The notes beneath the pieces were generated by a model, which did no database searches, was not told the DNA's origin, and saw only the letters and a list, made by a program, of their open reading frames with translations. The position numbers and the translations under genes were made by a program. From Pseudomonas syringae KCTC 12500 (GTDB lineage: Bacteria > Pseudomonadota > Gammaproteobacteria > Pseudomonadales > Pseudomonadaceae), in NCBI RefSeq assembly GCF_000507185.2, contig NZ_AYTM02000002.1, positions 5,677,501 to 5,741,500 of the forward strand: a DNA stretch of 64,000 nt, given 5' to 3'. Below, in pieces: positions 17,752 through 27,000 of this stretch (the first letter of the stretch is position 1; the number at the start of each line of letters is the position of its first letter).

Positions 17752-18462
17752 TCAGTCCGGGCGCTGAATGACCTTCATGCGCTCGTTCTGCCCGGCGCCG
17801 AAGATTTCCGCGTAGCGCAAGGTGGCATTGGCATGCTCGCGCATGATCGCTTCGGCGCGAGCGCCCTGCCCGTTGACCAGCGCATCCACCACGGCGTGAT
17901 GCTGCATGTGGGCGAAATTGAACCGCCGGTATTCGCGAATCAGGTTGTCGCGATCCACGGCCAGCGCGGTCACCGAGGCAAAAGGCAGATGGTCGTTGCG
18001 CGACAGTGCGTCGGCAATGGCACGATTGCCGCTGCCCTCGACGATCACCCGATGCAGACGCATGTTCATGTCGTGATAGACCTCCAGGTCATCTTCAGTG
18101 ACATGGCCTTTTTCGAACAGCGCATCACCCTGCACCAGACAGGCTTCAAGCTCGTCGCGCGCCTCTTGGGTCACGCCGCGCTCAGCCATTTGCCGCGCCG
18201 CAAGTCCCTCAAGGACGCCGCGGACATCCACCGCGCCGGCGATTTCAATCGGGCTGATCGAGCGCACCTGAAAACCACGCCCGCCAAAGGGCACCAGCAG
18301 CCCCTCCTGCTCCAGCGTGCGGAACGCCATGCGCACCGGCATGCGCGAAACGCCGAACAGCTCGGCGGTCGGCACCTCCATCAGGCGCTCGCCGGCAGCC
18401 AGCTCGCCTGATGCAATCATCTTGCGCAGCGCAACAAGGACGGTCTGCCCGGGCTTGCTCAT
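17752..18462 (-). CDS. vanR: VanR-type GntR/FCD transcriptional regulator
   Basis: The 236-residue protein has a GntR winged helix (residues 10-75, with GERLMEVPTAELFGVSRMPVRMAFRTLEQEGLLVPFGGRG) and an FCD effector domain. VanR of this type represses vanAB and is released by vanillate. ATG at 18462 is preceded by GGAAG; a TTG one codon earlier is also possible. Position next to vanAB and the VanR-like sites before vanA support the name. The gene converges on vanB. Confidence 0.88.
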   Translation of the reverse strand: MSKPGQTVLVALRKMIASGELAAGERLMEVPTAELFGVSRMPVRMAFRTLEQEGLLVPFGGRGFQVRSISPIEIAGAVDVRGVLEGLAARQMAERGVTQEARDELEACLVQGDALFEKGHVTEDDLEVYHDMNMRLHRVIVEGSGNRAIADALSRNDHLPFASVTALAVDRDNLIREYRRFNFAHMQHHAVVDALVNGQGARAEAIMREHANATLRYAEIFGAGQNERMKVIQRPD

Positions 18463-18537
18463 CAAAAGGCTTCCGTGGAGATCAAAGAAGGCATCTTACC
18501 CCACGCACGCCCGAGTGAATGGCCCACATGCAATCGA

Positions 18538-20508
18538 TCAGACGGGGCACGAGATGGCGTAACCGAAGGTGCGCTCTTCATCGGGTATTTCAATCCACGC
18601 CAGCGTTTCTGCAAAACTGATCGGCGGGCTGTAGAAGTAGCCCTGCACCATCGTACAACCCAGGGTGGTCAGTGCATTCAACTCATCCTGCGTTTCCACG
18701 CCTTCGATCACGCAGCCCAGGGACATGTCCAGACTCAAGGCAACCAGTGATTTGACGATCTTGTAGCTGGCCGGGTTGTTGTGCACCCCGGTGACAAAGC
18801 TGCGGTCAATCTTCAGCTTGGTCAGCGCCAGCGCGTGCAACTGACTGAGGCTGGAGAAGCCGGTCCCAAAGTCATCCAGCGAGATACCGCAACCCAGCTT
18901 GCGGAACTGGGTAATGGCCTGCTGCACCTGAGCAATATCCTGCATGACCGCCGTTTCGGTGATCTCCAGATCGAGCCGCGACGCATCGAAGCCGCTGTTC
19001 TTGATGATCTCGACAATTCGGCTGACACTTTCCAGAGACGCACAGTCGTGCGCGGACAGATTGAACGACAGCCTGACAGGCGCAGGCCAGGACAGGGCCA
19101 TGTGCAGCGAGCGGGTCAACAAAGGCGCGGTCAGCTTGTTGATCATACCGATGCGCTCGGCGATCGGAATGAAATGCGCCGGCGATACTGATCCCAGTTC
19201 CGGGCTGTTCCAGCGCGCCAGAGCCTCGAAAGCGACCGTTTCGCGCGTGCAGCTTTCAATGATCGGCTGAAACAATACGTGGAACTCGGTTTCCAGATTG
19301 GCGCGCCGCAAGGCCTGTTCGGTAACGCCGTCAGCATGCAATTGCTCACGATGGCTGGCGGAGAACAGGCAGGTGGTGCCGGGGTTATGGTTCTTGCCCT
19401 GATACAGCGCGTAATCGGCAAACTCGAACAGCTGGGTCGCGTTATCCGCCGTGGCCGGGTACGTCGCCAGGCCCAGTGTTGCGCCAATCTGGATTGGCAT
19501 GTCCGACAGCTCGAAACTCTCGTGCATGAGGTCACACAGGTGCTTGCCAAACGCCAGCAACGCGTCGCTGTCCATGTCACCCTTGATCACCAGCGCGAAC
19601 TCGTCACCGCCCAGTCGCGATACATGCACCTTGTCACTAGAGGCGCTGGTCAGGCGTTCAGCAACCAGCATCAACAGACGGTCGCCGATTCGATGACCAT
19701 AAAGGTCATTGACCGGCTTGAACCCGTCCAGGTCCAACACGCCCACTGCCAGCTCGCTGCGCTGCGCCACTGCCTCAATCATCGCGGCATCCAGCGTCTG
19801 AAAGAACTGTCGACGATTGGGCAGGCCTGTCAGGCTGTCCTGATTGGCCAGCAACAGGTTCTCGTTACTCAGTTGCTCGGTCTTTACCTGCACATTCACC
19901 AGGCTGGTGAAATCGCGGTACTGGTAATGAAGAATGATCAGCATGCCGATCGACACCAGCACGATGTTCACCGCTGTGGCGATAAAGGTAATGTTGTAGG
20001 TGGAAGCGAAGAAAATAACGAAGGCGGTGTTGACGACCAGCGCGGTGGTCAGCGCTGCAGGCCGCAAGTGCATCATGCAGAAGATGCAGACAATCACCGT
20101 AATGCCCATGAAAAACGCGACATGCGCTTGGGAATAGGCATCGCCATAGGGGTAAAGCGACAGCGACCAGGCGGCAAACCCGGCCGCTATGACGCCAGCC
20201 AGGCCGTGCGTACCACGCAACGTGGCCAGAATGATCGCCGGAGCCGGCGGCGGCCGGTTTACCGTGCGCAACCATTTGCGTGCACGGACGCCACAGATAA
20301 CCGTCAGCAGCGCAGGGACCAGCAGCGTCAGCCACACCGGAGCGGTTCGCCAATGGGTGAACGCCAATGCCCAGGTATTGACCAGCAGCACGAAGTACAT
20401 CAACGGCAGTTGTCGGGACAATGCAACGTATTGGGCCTGCAACAACCTGGGATTATCAGCAGGCACAGACATCAGGGCACGCAAGGCACCCGATAATTTT
20501 TTCAGCAT
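18538..20508 (-). CDS. Membrane GGDEF/EAL protein (cyclic-di-GMP turnover)
   Basis: This 656-residue protein has an N-terminal membrane region of about six helices (residues 35-195), a GGDEF domain with intact LGGDEF (299-304), and an EAL domain with FEALARW (EAL 428-430), DDFGTG and VIEGVE. Both catalytic signatures look intact, so it may make and/or degrade cyclic-di-GMP. The RxxD inhibitory site is not present at the expected position before GGDEF. It is a stand-alone gene. The membrane part resembles MASE-type sensor domains, but I cannot name the class. The net activity cannot be told from sequence. Confidence 0.9.
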   Translation of the reverse strand: MLKKLSGALRALMSVPADNPRLLQAQYVALSRQLPLMYFVLLVNTWALAFTHWRTAPVWLTLLVPALLTVICGVRARKWLRTVNRPPPAPAIILATLRGTHGLAGVIAAGFAAWSLSLYPYGDAYSQAHVAFFMGITVIVCIFCMMHLRPAALTTALVVNTAFVIFFASTYNITFIATAVNIVLVSIGMLIILHYQYRDFTSLVNVQVKTEQLSNENLLLANQDSLTGLPNRRQFFQTLDAAMIEAVAQRSELAVGVLDLDGFKPVNDLYGHRIGDRLLMLVAERLTSASSDKVHVSRLGGDEFALVIKGDMDSDALLAFGKHLCDLMHESFELSDMPIQIGATLGLATYPATADNATQLFEFADYALYQGKNHNPGTTCLFSASHREQLHADGVTEQALRRANLETEFHVLFQPIIESCTRETVAFEALARWNSPELGSVSPAHFIPIAERIGMINKLTAPLLTRSLHMALSWPAPVRLSFNLSAHDCASLESVSRIVEIIKNSGFDASRLDLEITETAVMQDIAQVQQAITQFRKLGCGISLDDFGTGFSSLSQLHALALTKLKIDRSFVTGVHNNPASYKIVKSLVALSLDMSLGCVIEGVETQDELNALTTLGCTMVQGYFYSPPISFAETLAWIEIPDEERTFGYAISCPV

Positions 20509-20758
20509 CGCAAGGCTTCTCTGTTACCACAGTCAAAGCACACGTGGCTTGCTGCTCACCATACGAACGGACAGCTAATTGTCGGTTCGCTTGTCAGGCT
20601 CTCGGCGGATGTGATTAATTCTTTACGGTAAAAACCAAGCCGTGCGTCGGTTTAATCGAAATAACCCGGTGATCGCCTTTTCGAGCGCACACTCGGCTAA
20701 GACAGCGTCGCTTACAGACCCTCTTTTTAACCGTCCCCAATGAGCAGGAAGCATTACC

Positions 20759-21751
20759 ATGAACAGGAAAGTCATTATTGATACGGACATGGGCTGGGAT
20801 GACGTCCTGTCGATCGCCTACCTGATGAAACGACCGGACATCGACATCCTCGGCATTACAGTGACCGGATGCGGCGAAACGGACCTCGGTTGGGGTGTCG
20901 TCATCGCGCAGCATTTGCTGGGCATTGGCAATCGACTCGGCAGCGTCGTGGCAAAGGGCACCGATCAGCCGCTTGAGTACGACAACCGCTTCCCGCAACC
21001 CTTCAAAAACGATATGAACGACATCATGGGGCTGCTCGGGACACTGAATCCTGCCACGCTGCCGGAACTGTCGAGCCTGCCCGCCTGGGAGTTCATGTAC
21101 CAGACAGTGAAAAACAGCCAGGACCCCATCACTGTGCTGTCGCTGGGGGGCTTTACCAACATCGCGAAGATGCTCACGCTGAGCAGCCAGCCTGCCGACT
21201 TCAAGATGATCGAGCAGATTGTCGCCATGGCCGGCGCTGTCTACGTCGACGGCAACGTTGCCGCATTGAACAACGCGCAAAAGGCATGGGATCAGGGAGT
21301 GGCCTACAGCAGCAATCACTATGCAGAATGGAATGTGTTCGTGGACCCGGTCGCCGCCAACAACGTTTTCCAGTCAAACCTGCCGTTGACCCTGGTGCCG
21401 CTGGATGTCTGCAACCAGATCATCCTCGACGCCAGCTACTGGCAACTGATCACCGCCACCGACCCTGTCGCCACGCTGGTCAAACAAGTACTTGAACACA
21501 AATCCGGAACGTATGCTGAAGGGCTTCCCGTGCCGATCTTTGATCCGCTGGCGACCATGCTGATGGCGGGCGGTATTGAAGCGACGAAAGTCGATGAGCA
21601 GTTTCTGTCGGTCAACACCGAGTTGACGCCGCAGGACAACCACTGTGGTCAGATACAGGTGCAAGGCAGTGGTTCACGAATGATTGCGGCAGTGCTGGGT
21701 GTCTCGCAGGTCGCGTTCAGAAACAACTTTGCCCAGATCATCAACAGCTAA
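20759..21751 (+). CDS. Inosine-uridine nucleoside hydrolase family protein
   Basis: The 330-residue protein has the N-terminal calcium-binding motif of nucleoside hydrolases in modified form: DTDMGWDDVLSI instead of DTDPGxDDA. It also has NVFVDPVAAN, corresponding to the central FNxxxDPEAA motif, and IFDPLATML in place of HDPLA. The family cleaves N-glycosidic bonds of nucleosides. The acidic ligands are kept while the conserved proline and histidine are changed, so specificity may differ. ATG at 20759 is supported by homology with family starts and by GAGCAGGAAG upstream. P. syringae effector HopQ1 belongs to this fold, but there is no hrp box here. It converges with the next gene. Confidence 0.82.
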   Translation: MNRKVIIDTDMGWDDVLSIAYLMKRPDIDILGITVTGCGETDLGWGVVIAQHLLGIGNRLGSVVAKGTDQPLEYDNRFPQPFKNDMNDIMGLLGTLNPATLPELSSLPAWEFMYQTVKNSQDPITVLSLGGFTNIAKMLTLSSQPADFKMIEQIVAMAGAVYVDGNVAALNNAQKAWDQGVAYSSNHYAEWNVFVDPVAANNVFQSNLPLTLVPLDVCNQIILDASYWQLITATDPVATLVKQVLEHKSGTYAEGLPVPIFDPLATMLMAGGIEATKVDEQFLSVNTELTPQDNHCGQIQVQGSGSRMIAAVLGVSQVAFRNNFAQIINS

Positions 21752-21766
21752 GACCATGGTGAAGTG

Positions 21767-21795
21767 CTGCGCCGCGCCTTCTCAGCCTGGCGCAG
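21767..21795. terminator. Possible terminator between convergent genes
   Basis: Arms CTGCGCC and GGCGCAG flank a 15-base loop in the 52-base gap between two convergent stops. There is no clear T run on either side. Confidence 0.4.
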
Positions 21796-21803
21796 TCACT
21801 CCA

Positions 21804-22487
21804 TCAGTTCGTCGCCAACTGCGCCCGGTCGGCCTGCATGACCAGGGCTTTGAGCGAGGCGTCGAACTGTTTCAAGGCATTCACCTGCAAATCACGCTGC
21901 TGATCGATCTGTGCGGCGATCTCTGGAGCGGCCTTGCCTTGCACCCAGACCGAGGTCATTTCCCGAACCACCTCACCTTCAGCCTTGCCGATGTATTGCA
22001 GGTCATTGTCATAGAAGCGCGCCATGAACCGCGCCTCGACCTGACTGTTGCGCTTGCTCACCAGACGATTGTAAGTGTCGAGCATGACCACCACGTCCGG
22101 CCGCGCCTGCATCAGCGCATCGAGAGTGTCGTAAACGGTTACCGAGGCGAACTCTTTCTTCAATGAGCCCACCAGCCAGTCGGTCGCAAGTTGAGGGTCC
22201 GAGCTGTTGATGAATGCGTTGCGGATACGCGCATCGAGTGCGCCATTGCTGCCGCTCCTGAGTGCAACCGAATGGTAGTTGTTCAAATACTGAAGGTTGC
22301 TGAGGGTGTTTTCGCTGTACAGCACACCCACTGACTGGGTGTGTTGCAGGCTCGCGGCGCTGTCGACGACGGGCATGAAATGGCAGGACTGTTCGGAGAC
22401 CGGGGAGACGGCAGCATTGACGGGGGCAGTGAACACAATGCTGGTGCTGAACACGGCAGCAAACGTCAACAGATTGAAGATTCTCAT
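21804..22487 (-). CDS. Secreted hypothetical protein
   Basis: The 227-residue protein starts with a signal peptide (MRIFNLLTFAAVFSTSIVFT, cleavage likely after VNAA). The mature part is mixed alpha/beta with one cysteine near residue 35 and no motif I recognise. A segment DALMQARPDVVVMLDTYNR looks like a surface-exposed strand-helix of periplasmic lipoprotein-like folds. ATG at 22487 has GGGAG upstream. No function can be assigned. It lies convergent to the nucleoside hydrolase gene and in the same direction as the upstream LysR gene. Confidence 0.7.
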   Translation of the reverse strand: MRIFNLLTFAAVFSTSIVFTAPVNAAVSPVSEQSCHFMPVVDSAASLQHTQSVGVLYSENTLSNLQYLNNYHSVALRSGSNGALDARIRNAFINSSDPQLATDWLVGSLKKEFASVTVYDTLDALMQARPDVVVMLDTYNRLVSKRNSQVEARFMARFYDNDLQYIGKAEGEVVREMTSVWVQGKAAPEIAAQIDQQRDLQVNALKQFDASLKALVMQADRAQLATN

Positions 22488-22625
22488 CGCGTCGTCTCCC
22501 TTTGGAGCAGCTGGCTATGGCGCCATCCTCCTCCTTTGCCGGAAAAACAGAACTTGCCTTGCTTGATGATGACTATCGACTGAATGAATGATAGTTGATG
22601 CCACTGCGTTGCAAGGTTTTTCGCT

Positions 22626-23525
22626 TCAATTTTCATCTGCCCTGACGGCCGCACGTATGGCTTCAAGCAGCATCCGGCACGCCGGATTGTCATTGTCGGT
22701 ACGCCAGGCCAGGTGCAATTCGCTCTGCACGCCCTCGCCCAGGTCAATGTCACGGAACACGACGTCCTTGAACACCACATTGGTCGCACAACGCGGTACT
22801 AATGCCAACCCCATTCCGGCGTTGACCAGCGCCAGGATGGTCAGTGACGATCCAAGCCATTGGACATACTCCGGTGCAACTTGTGCGGAACGAAACATAC
22901 CGGTCAGCAGTTCGTTGAACGGTGGATACGCCGAGTGCGAATACATCAGGAACGGCGCGCCATCCAGATCGGCCACCGCCACCGAATCGGCATGCGCCAA
23001 CCGATGATTGCTCGGTACGGCCAGCACGAACGGCTCGCGTACCAGGCATTCGCTCTCGTAACCCGGCTGAAACAACGGCGCTCGCACGATGCCCAGGTCA
23101 ATGCGCCGCGCCCTGAGTGCCTCGTGCTGCTGATAGGTGTTCATTTCCGTAAGGGAAATCTTCACCTGCGGCTGCTTGAGGCGCGCCTCGGCGATCACCC
23201 TGGGCAGAAACTCATACACCGCGCTGCCGACAAAACTGATGGTCACCGAACCAATGTCACCCTCAGCAAAGCGCCGCGCAGAAATGGCCGCCTGCTGCGC
23301 GCGCTCCAGCAGGGTCTGCGCCTCGATGAAAAAAGCCCTGCCCGCTGCAGTCAGGGCCACACTGCGGGTACTGCGAGTGAACAGCTCGACGCCCAGATTG
23401 TGCTCCAGTATCTGAATCTGCCGACTCAACGGCGGCTGCGTCATGTTGAGCCGTTCGGCGGCACGGCGAAAATTCAGCTCCGTGGCGACCGTGGTGAAGC
23501 AACGCAGTTGGGAAAGCTCGAACAT
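22626..23525 (-). CDS. LysR-family regulator divergent from glucarate genes
   Basis: The 299-residue protein starts MFELSQLRCFTTVATELNFRRAAERLN, a standard LysR DNA-binding domain, followed by an effector domain. ATG at 23525 is chosen over a longer frame to 23615 because the family start matches here. It is transcribed away from the MFS transporter and glucarate dehydratase, the usual arrangement for the regulator of an adjacent catabolic unit. A TTGAT-N11-ATCAA box begins at its start codon. Glucarate or galactarate is a plausible effector by context only. Confidence 0.88.
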   Translation of the reverse strand: MFELSQLRCFTTVATELNFRRAAERLNMTQPPLSRQIQILEHNLGVELFTRSTRSVALTAAGRAFFIEAQTLLERAQQAAISARRFAEGDIGSVTISFVGSAVYEFLPRVIAEARLKQPQVKISLTEMNTYQQHEALRARRIDLGIVRAPLFQPGYESECLVREPFVLAVPSNHRLAHADSVAVADLDGAPFLMYSHSAYPPFNELLTGMFRSAQVAPEYVQWLGSSLTILALVNAGMGLALVPRCATNVVFKDVVFRDIDLGEGVQSELHLAWRTDNDNPACRMLLEAIRAAVRADEN

Positions 23526-23545
23526 TGATCCACTCCCGGTATCAA
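23525..23545. promoter_or_regulatory. LysR-type T-N11-A box near LysR/MFS intergenic region
   Basis: TTGAT and ATCAA half-sites are separated by 11 bases, matching the T-N11-A pattern of LysR sites. It overlaps the first base of the LysR start codon and lies in the short intergenic region before the MFS gene. Confidence 0.4.
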
Positions 23546-23632
23546 TCAAGTCACTAACTGGATTGGACGGGAATAATACACACCTCCATGATCGACTCAT
23601 CCCCCAAAAAAACAATGAATGGGAGTCGCCTC

Positions 23633-25009
23633 TTGAATACCGTCCCTGGTACTACGGACGCCACGGTGCTTGCCCGTGCGGCCGCCAAGGTGAAACGCCA
23701 CGTGCTGCCGCTGTTCGTGGTGATGTTCATCGTCAATTACATCGACCGGGTCAATATCGGTTTCGTACGCAGCCATCTGGAAACCGATCTGGGCATCGGC
23801 GCAGCAGCTTACGGGCTGGGTGCCGGATTGTTCTTTGTCGGTTACGCACTGTTCGAAGTCCCCTCCAACATGCTCTTGCAGCGCTACGGTGCCCGCGCCT
23901 GGCTGACCCGCATCATGTTCACCTGGGGCGCGGCCGCCATGGCCATGGCGTTCGTTCAGGGGGAAACCAGCTTCTACGTGCTGCGTTTCATTCTGGGCGC
24001 CGCCGAGGCCGGTTTCTTCCCTGGCATCATCTATTACTTCACCCAGTGGCTGCCTTCCAGCGACCGAGGCAAGGCCATGGCGCTGTTTCTCAGCGGCTCG
24101 GCGATAGCGTCGGTGATTTCCGGACCGGTGTCCGGCGCCCTGCTCGGCATCGAGGGCCTGAACCTGCATGGCTGGCAATGGATGTTCCTGATCGAAGGCT
24201 TCGCGTCGATCGTGCTCTGCGGTTTCGTCTGGTTCTGGCTGCAATCACATCCTCATGAAGCCCGCTGGCTCAGTGACGAAGAAAAAACCGCGCTCAGCAC
24301 CGCCATCGCCGAAGAGCAACGGCTGCGCGAAGCTTCACAAACCGTCAGACCATCAGTATTCCGACTGTTGGCGGACCGGCAGATCCTGCTGTTCTGCTTC
24401 ATCTACTTTTCCGTGGCCCTGACCATCTACGGCGCCACCTTCTGGCTGCCGAGCATGATCCGCAAGATGGGCAGCTTCAGCGATCTCGAGGTCGGGCTGT
24501 TCAATTCGATCCCATGGATCATCTCCATCGTGGCCATGTACGGCTTCGCAGCCCTGGCGGCACGCTTCAAGCACCAGCAGGCCTGGGTAGCGGTCACCCT
24601 GGTCATCGCCGCCGCCGGCATGTTCATGTCCACCGTGGGCGGTCCGGTGTTCGCCTTTGTCGCCATCTGCTTCGCGGCAATCGGTTTCAAGGCCGCGTCT
24701 GCGCTGTTCTGGCCAATCCCTCAGGGCTATCTGGATGCACGCATTGCCGCTGCGGTCATTGCGCTGATCAACTCCATCGGCAACCTGGGCGGCTTCGTTG
24801 CGCCCACCACGTTCGGCTTTCTGGAGCAGACCACCGGTTCGATTCAAGGCGGTCTGTATGGGCTGGCAGCGACATCGCTGCTGGCTGCGGTGGTGATCTT
24901 CTTCGCCCGCACTACGCCACGAGGTGACCGCGGCCGCCCGTCCAGGGCTGAGCGGCCCGCAGCGCTCAGCCCTGCCGTCACTGGCACCCCTTCCAGCCTC
25001 AAACCCTGA
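23633..25009 (+). CDS. MFS transporter (ACS-type), likely glucarate/galactarate uptake
   Basis: The protein has about 458 residues and twelve predicted membrane helices. It starts near VLARAAAKVKRHVLPLFVV and contains NYIDRVNIGF, typical of the anion:cation symporter family that includes hexuronate and glucarate carriers. Start choice is uncertain: TTG at 23633 has GGGAG seven bases upstream, whereas ATG 23588 and ATG 23615 lack good signals. It is followed 18 bases later by the glucarate dehydratase gene, so substrate import of a C6 sugar acid is likely. The LysR gene lies divergently upstream. Confidence 0.82.
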   Translation: MNTVPGTTDATVLARAAAKVKRHVLPLFVVMFIVNYIDRVNIGFVRSHLETDLGIGAAAYGLGAGLFFVGYALFEVPSNMLLQRYGARAWLTRIMFTWGAAAMAMAFVQGETSFYVLRFILGAAEAGFFPGIIYYFTQWLPSSDRGKAMALFLSGSAIASVISGPVSGALLGIEGLNLHGWQWMFLIEGFASIVLCGFVWFWLQSHPHEARWLSDEEKTALSTAIAEEQRLREASQTVRPSVFRLLADRQILLFCFIYFSVALTIYGATFWLPSMIRKMGSFSDLEVGLFNSIPWIISIVAMYGFAALAARFKHQQAWVAVTLVIAAAGMFMSTVGGPVFAFVAICFAAIGFKAASALFWPIPQGYLDARIAAAVIALINSIGNLGGFVAPTTFGFLEQTTGSIQGGLYGLAATSLLAAVVIFFARTTPRGDRGRPSRAERPAALSPAVTGTPSSLKP

Positions 25010-25027
25010 CCTTCGGGAGACCGCCCT

Positions 25028-26302
25028 TTGAAAATCATCCGTGTAACCGTGACCCCTATCGCCTTTCGCGACCCGCCGCTGCTCAACGCCAGTGGTATTC
25101 ACGAACCCTTTGCCCTGCGCTCGATCATCGAGGTGGAAAGCGACAACGGCTACATCGGCCTCGGTGAAAGCTATGGTGATGCCCCGGCACTGGCGATTCA
25201 GCAACAGGTGCAGAACCAACTGATCGGGCTCGACCCGTTCAACCTCAATCAGCTGCGCAGCATCGTCCAGGCGACCGTGGCAGCGCATAAGCCTGCCAGC
25301 CTGGCCGGTGCCGAACTGGCGCCGGGCTCACACGCCAGCAAGGCAGTCAGCAATGCTTATTCTGCGTTCGAGGTGGCGTTTCTGGACCTGCAGGCGCGTT
25401 CCATGAACCTGCCACTGGTGGACCTGCTCGGCGGCGCCATTCGTGACCAGATACCCTTCAGCGCTTACCTGTTCTTCAAATACGCGCAGCATGCCGATGC
25501 CCCTTACGCGCCCGACAGCTGGGGTGAAGCGCTCAGCGAAGAGCAGATTGTCGCCCAGGCTCGGCGCATGATCGAAGCCTATGGCTTCAAAAGCATCAAG
25601 CTCAAGGCCGGTGCGCTGCAGCCGGAACACGAGGTGTCGTGCATCAAGGCGCTGAAAAAAGCCTTCCCCGGTTATCCACTGCGCATTGATCCCAACGGCA
25701 ACTGGTCGCTGGAGACCTCGATTCGCATGGCCGAACTGTTGGGCGATGATCTGCAATATTACGAAGACCCGACGCCGGGCCTCGACGGCATGTCCGAATT
25801 GCACAAACGCACCGGCCTGCCGCTGGCGACCAACATGGTGGTGACCGATTTCGACGAGTTCCGCCGCAGCGTGGCCCTCGACAGCGTGCAGATCGTGCTC
25901 GCCGACCACCATTACTGGGGCGGCCTGCGCGACACTCAGGCGCTGGCGAAGATGTGCGACACCTTTGGCCTGGGCGTGTCGATGCACTCCAACTCGCATC
26001 TGGGCATCAGCCTCATGGCCATGGCCCACGTCGCAGCGTCGGTGCCCAATCTGGACTACGCCTGTGACACGCACTACCCGTGGCAAGAACCGGACGAGGA
26101 AGTCATCAAGGGCGGCAAACTGCCGATTGTCGATGGCTGTGTCAGCATCACCCGCGCCCCTGGCCTGGGGCTGGAACTGGACTACGACCAGCTCGGCAAA
26201 CTCAACGATCAGTATCACAGTTGTGGCATCCGGCAGCGCGATGATGTGAAGCAGATGCAGAAGTACAAGCCGGACTGGAAGGCGGTCAAACCGAGGTATT
26301 GA
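25028..26302 (+). CDS. gudD: Glucarate dehydratase (enolase superfamily)
   Basis: The 424-residue protein is a mandelate-racemase-group enolase superfamily member. Visible catalytic features are the KxK pair (K191, K193 in SIKLKAG), metal ligands D221, E246 and N269, and the general base H320 in SMHSNSHLG. The set matches D-glucarate dehydratase, which makes 5-keto-4-deoxyglucarate. The start is TTG at 25028 with GGGAG eight bases upstream; no ATG lies near. It is coupled to the upstream MFS transporter. The later steps of glucarate breakdown are not in this window. Confidence 0.9.
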   Translation: MKIIRVTVTPIAFRDPPLLNASGIHEPFALRSIIEVESDNGYIGLGESYGDAPALAIQQQVQNQLIGLDPFNLNQLRSIVQATVAAHKPASLAGAELAPGSHASKAVSNAYSAFEVAFLDLQARSMNLPLVDLLGGAIRDQIPFSAYLFFKYAQHADAPYAPDSWGEALSEEQIVAQARRMIEAYGFKSIKLKAGALQPEHEVSCIKALKKAFPGYPLRIDPNGNWSLETSIRMAELLGDDLQYYEDPTPGLDGMSELHKRTGLPLATNMVVTDFDEFRRSVALDSVQIVLADHHYWGGLRDTQALAKMCDTFGLGVSMHSNSHLGISLMAMAHVAASVPNLDYACDTHYPWQEPDEEVIKGGKLPIVDGCVSITRAPGLGLELDYDQLGKLNDQYHSCGIRQRDDVKQMQKYKPDWKAVKPRY

Positions 26303-26318
26303 AGCCGCCCGGCTCGGC

Positions 26319-26960
26319 TTAATCGGTCTGCTGAACAGGCGCGGGCCTCTGGTAGAGGCCCGGTGGATCCTGCCGGGTGCGGCCACGGATCAAGGCTTCG
26401 GGGTTGCGGCTCAGGTAATCGGTGAGGACCCGTACCGAACGGGCCATGCGCTGAACCTCATCCATTGTCCGGTCGATCTGTTGACGCACAGGCGAGTCCT
26501 CGGCAAGCGCTGCACCGGCAATGTCCATCGTGCTTCGGGATTGCAGCAGAACGCCGTGCAGTTCAGGGATCACTTGTGCGTCGAAAAGCCTGAAAGTCTT
26601 CTGCGCCTCGCCAAGGCTGCCATTCAGGTTGCCGGCGATCTCCTGCACCGGCACTTTGCCGACCTTGTCGATGATCTGCTGTACCTGCTCCTGCATCTTT
26701 TCAAGCTCCCCCGGCACGGTCGGAATTATCAGCGGCTGCGCACTGACATCGAACGGTACCGGCGTAGCGTTGGCGATAAAACCCAAGGAAATATACAGTT
26801 GTCCGGTCAACAGACTCTCGCTGCGAGGCTGTGCACGCAGGCCCCGCTTGACGAAGTCGGCTATCAACTGCGCCGTACGTGCATCGTCGGTAACGCCCAA
26901 TGTCTTTACGATTTTTTCATTGGCCATCCCCAGGCGATCCGGGTAAATCACCGCCCCGAC
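26319..26960 (-). pseudogene. pqiB: PqiB/MlaD-family gene, 5'-truncated remnant
   Basis: The frame encodes only the end of a PqiB-type MCE protein: YPDRLGMANEK, then LLTGQLYISLGF of the last MCE domain, then a helical tail (YLSRNPEALIRGR). Normal PqiB has about 550 residues with a membrane anchor and three MCE domains, so roughly two thirds including the anchor are missing. Homology breaks near 26960, right beside a terminator-like hairpin and the start of the accessory segment. MCE proteins carry lipid between membranes; this remnant would not function as such. The right-hand part was probably lost by recombination or insertion. Confidence 0.8.
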
Positions 26961-26973
26961 AATACAGAATGAC

Positions 26974-27000
26974 AAAAAACCGCTATCTTGAGCGGTTTTT
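26974..27000. terminator. Bidirectional terminator at the pqiB breakpoint
   Basis: Arms AAAAAACCGCT and AGCGGTTTTT with a six-base loop form a classic terminator usable on both strands. It sits about 14 bases beyond the point where pqiB homology ends, marking the edge of the inserted or rearranged segment. Confidence 0.8.

Noticed and set aside
20590..20758. hrp box upstream of the nucleoside hydrolase gene (type III effector)
   Set aside because: No GGAACC-N15/16-CCACNNA pattern is present and the protein lacks an effector-type N-terminal extension.
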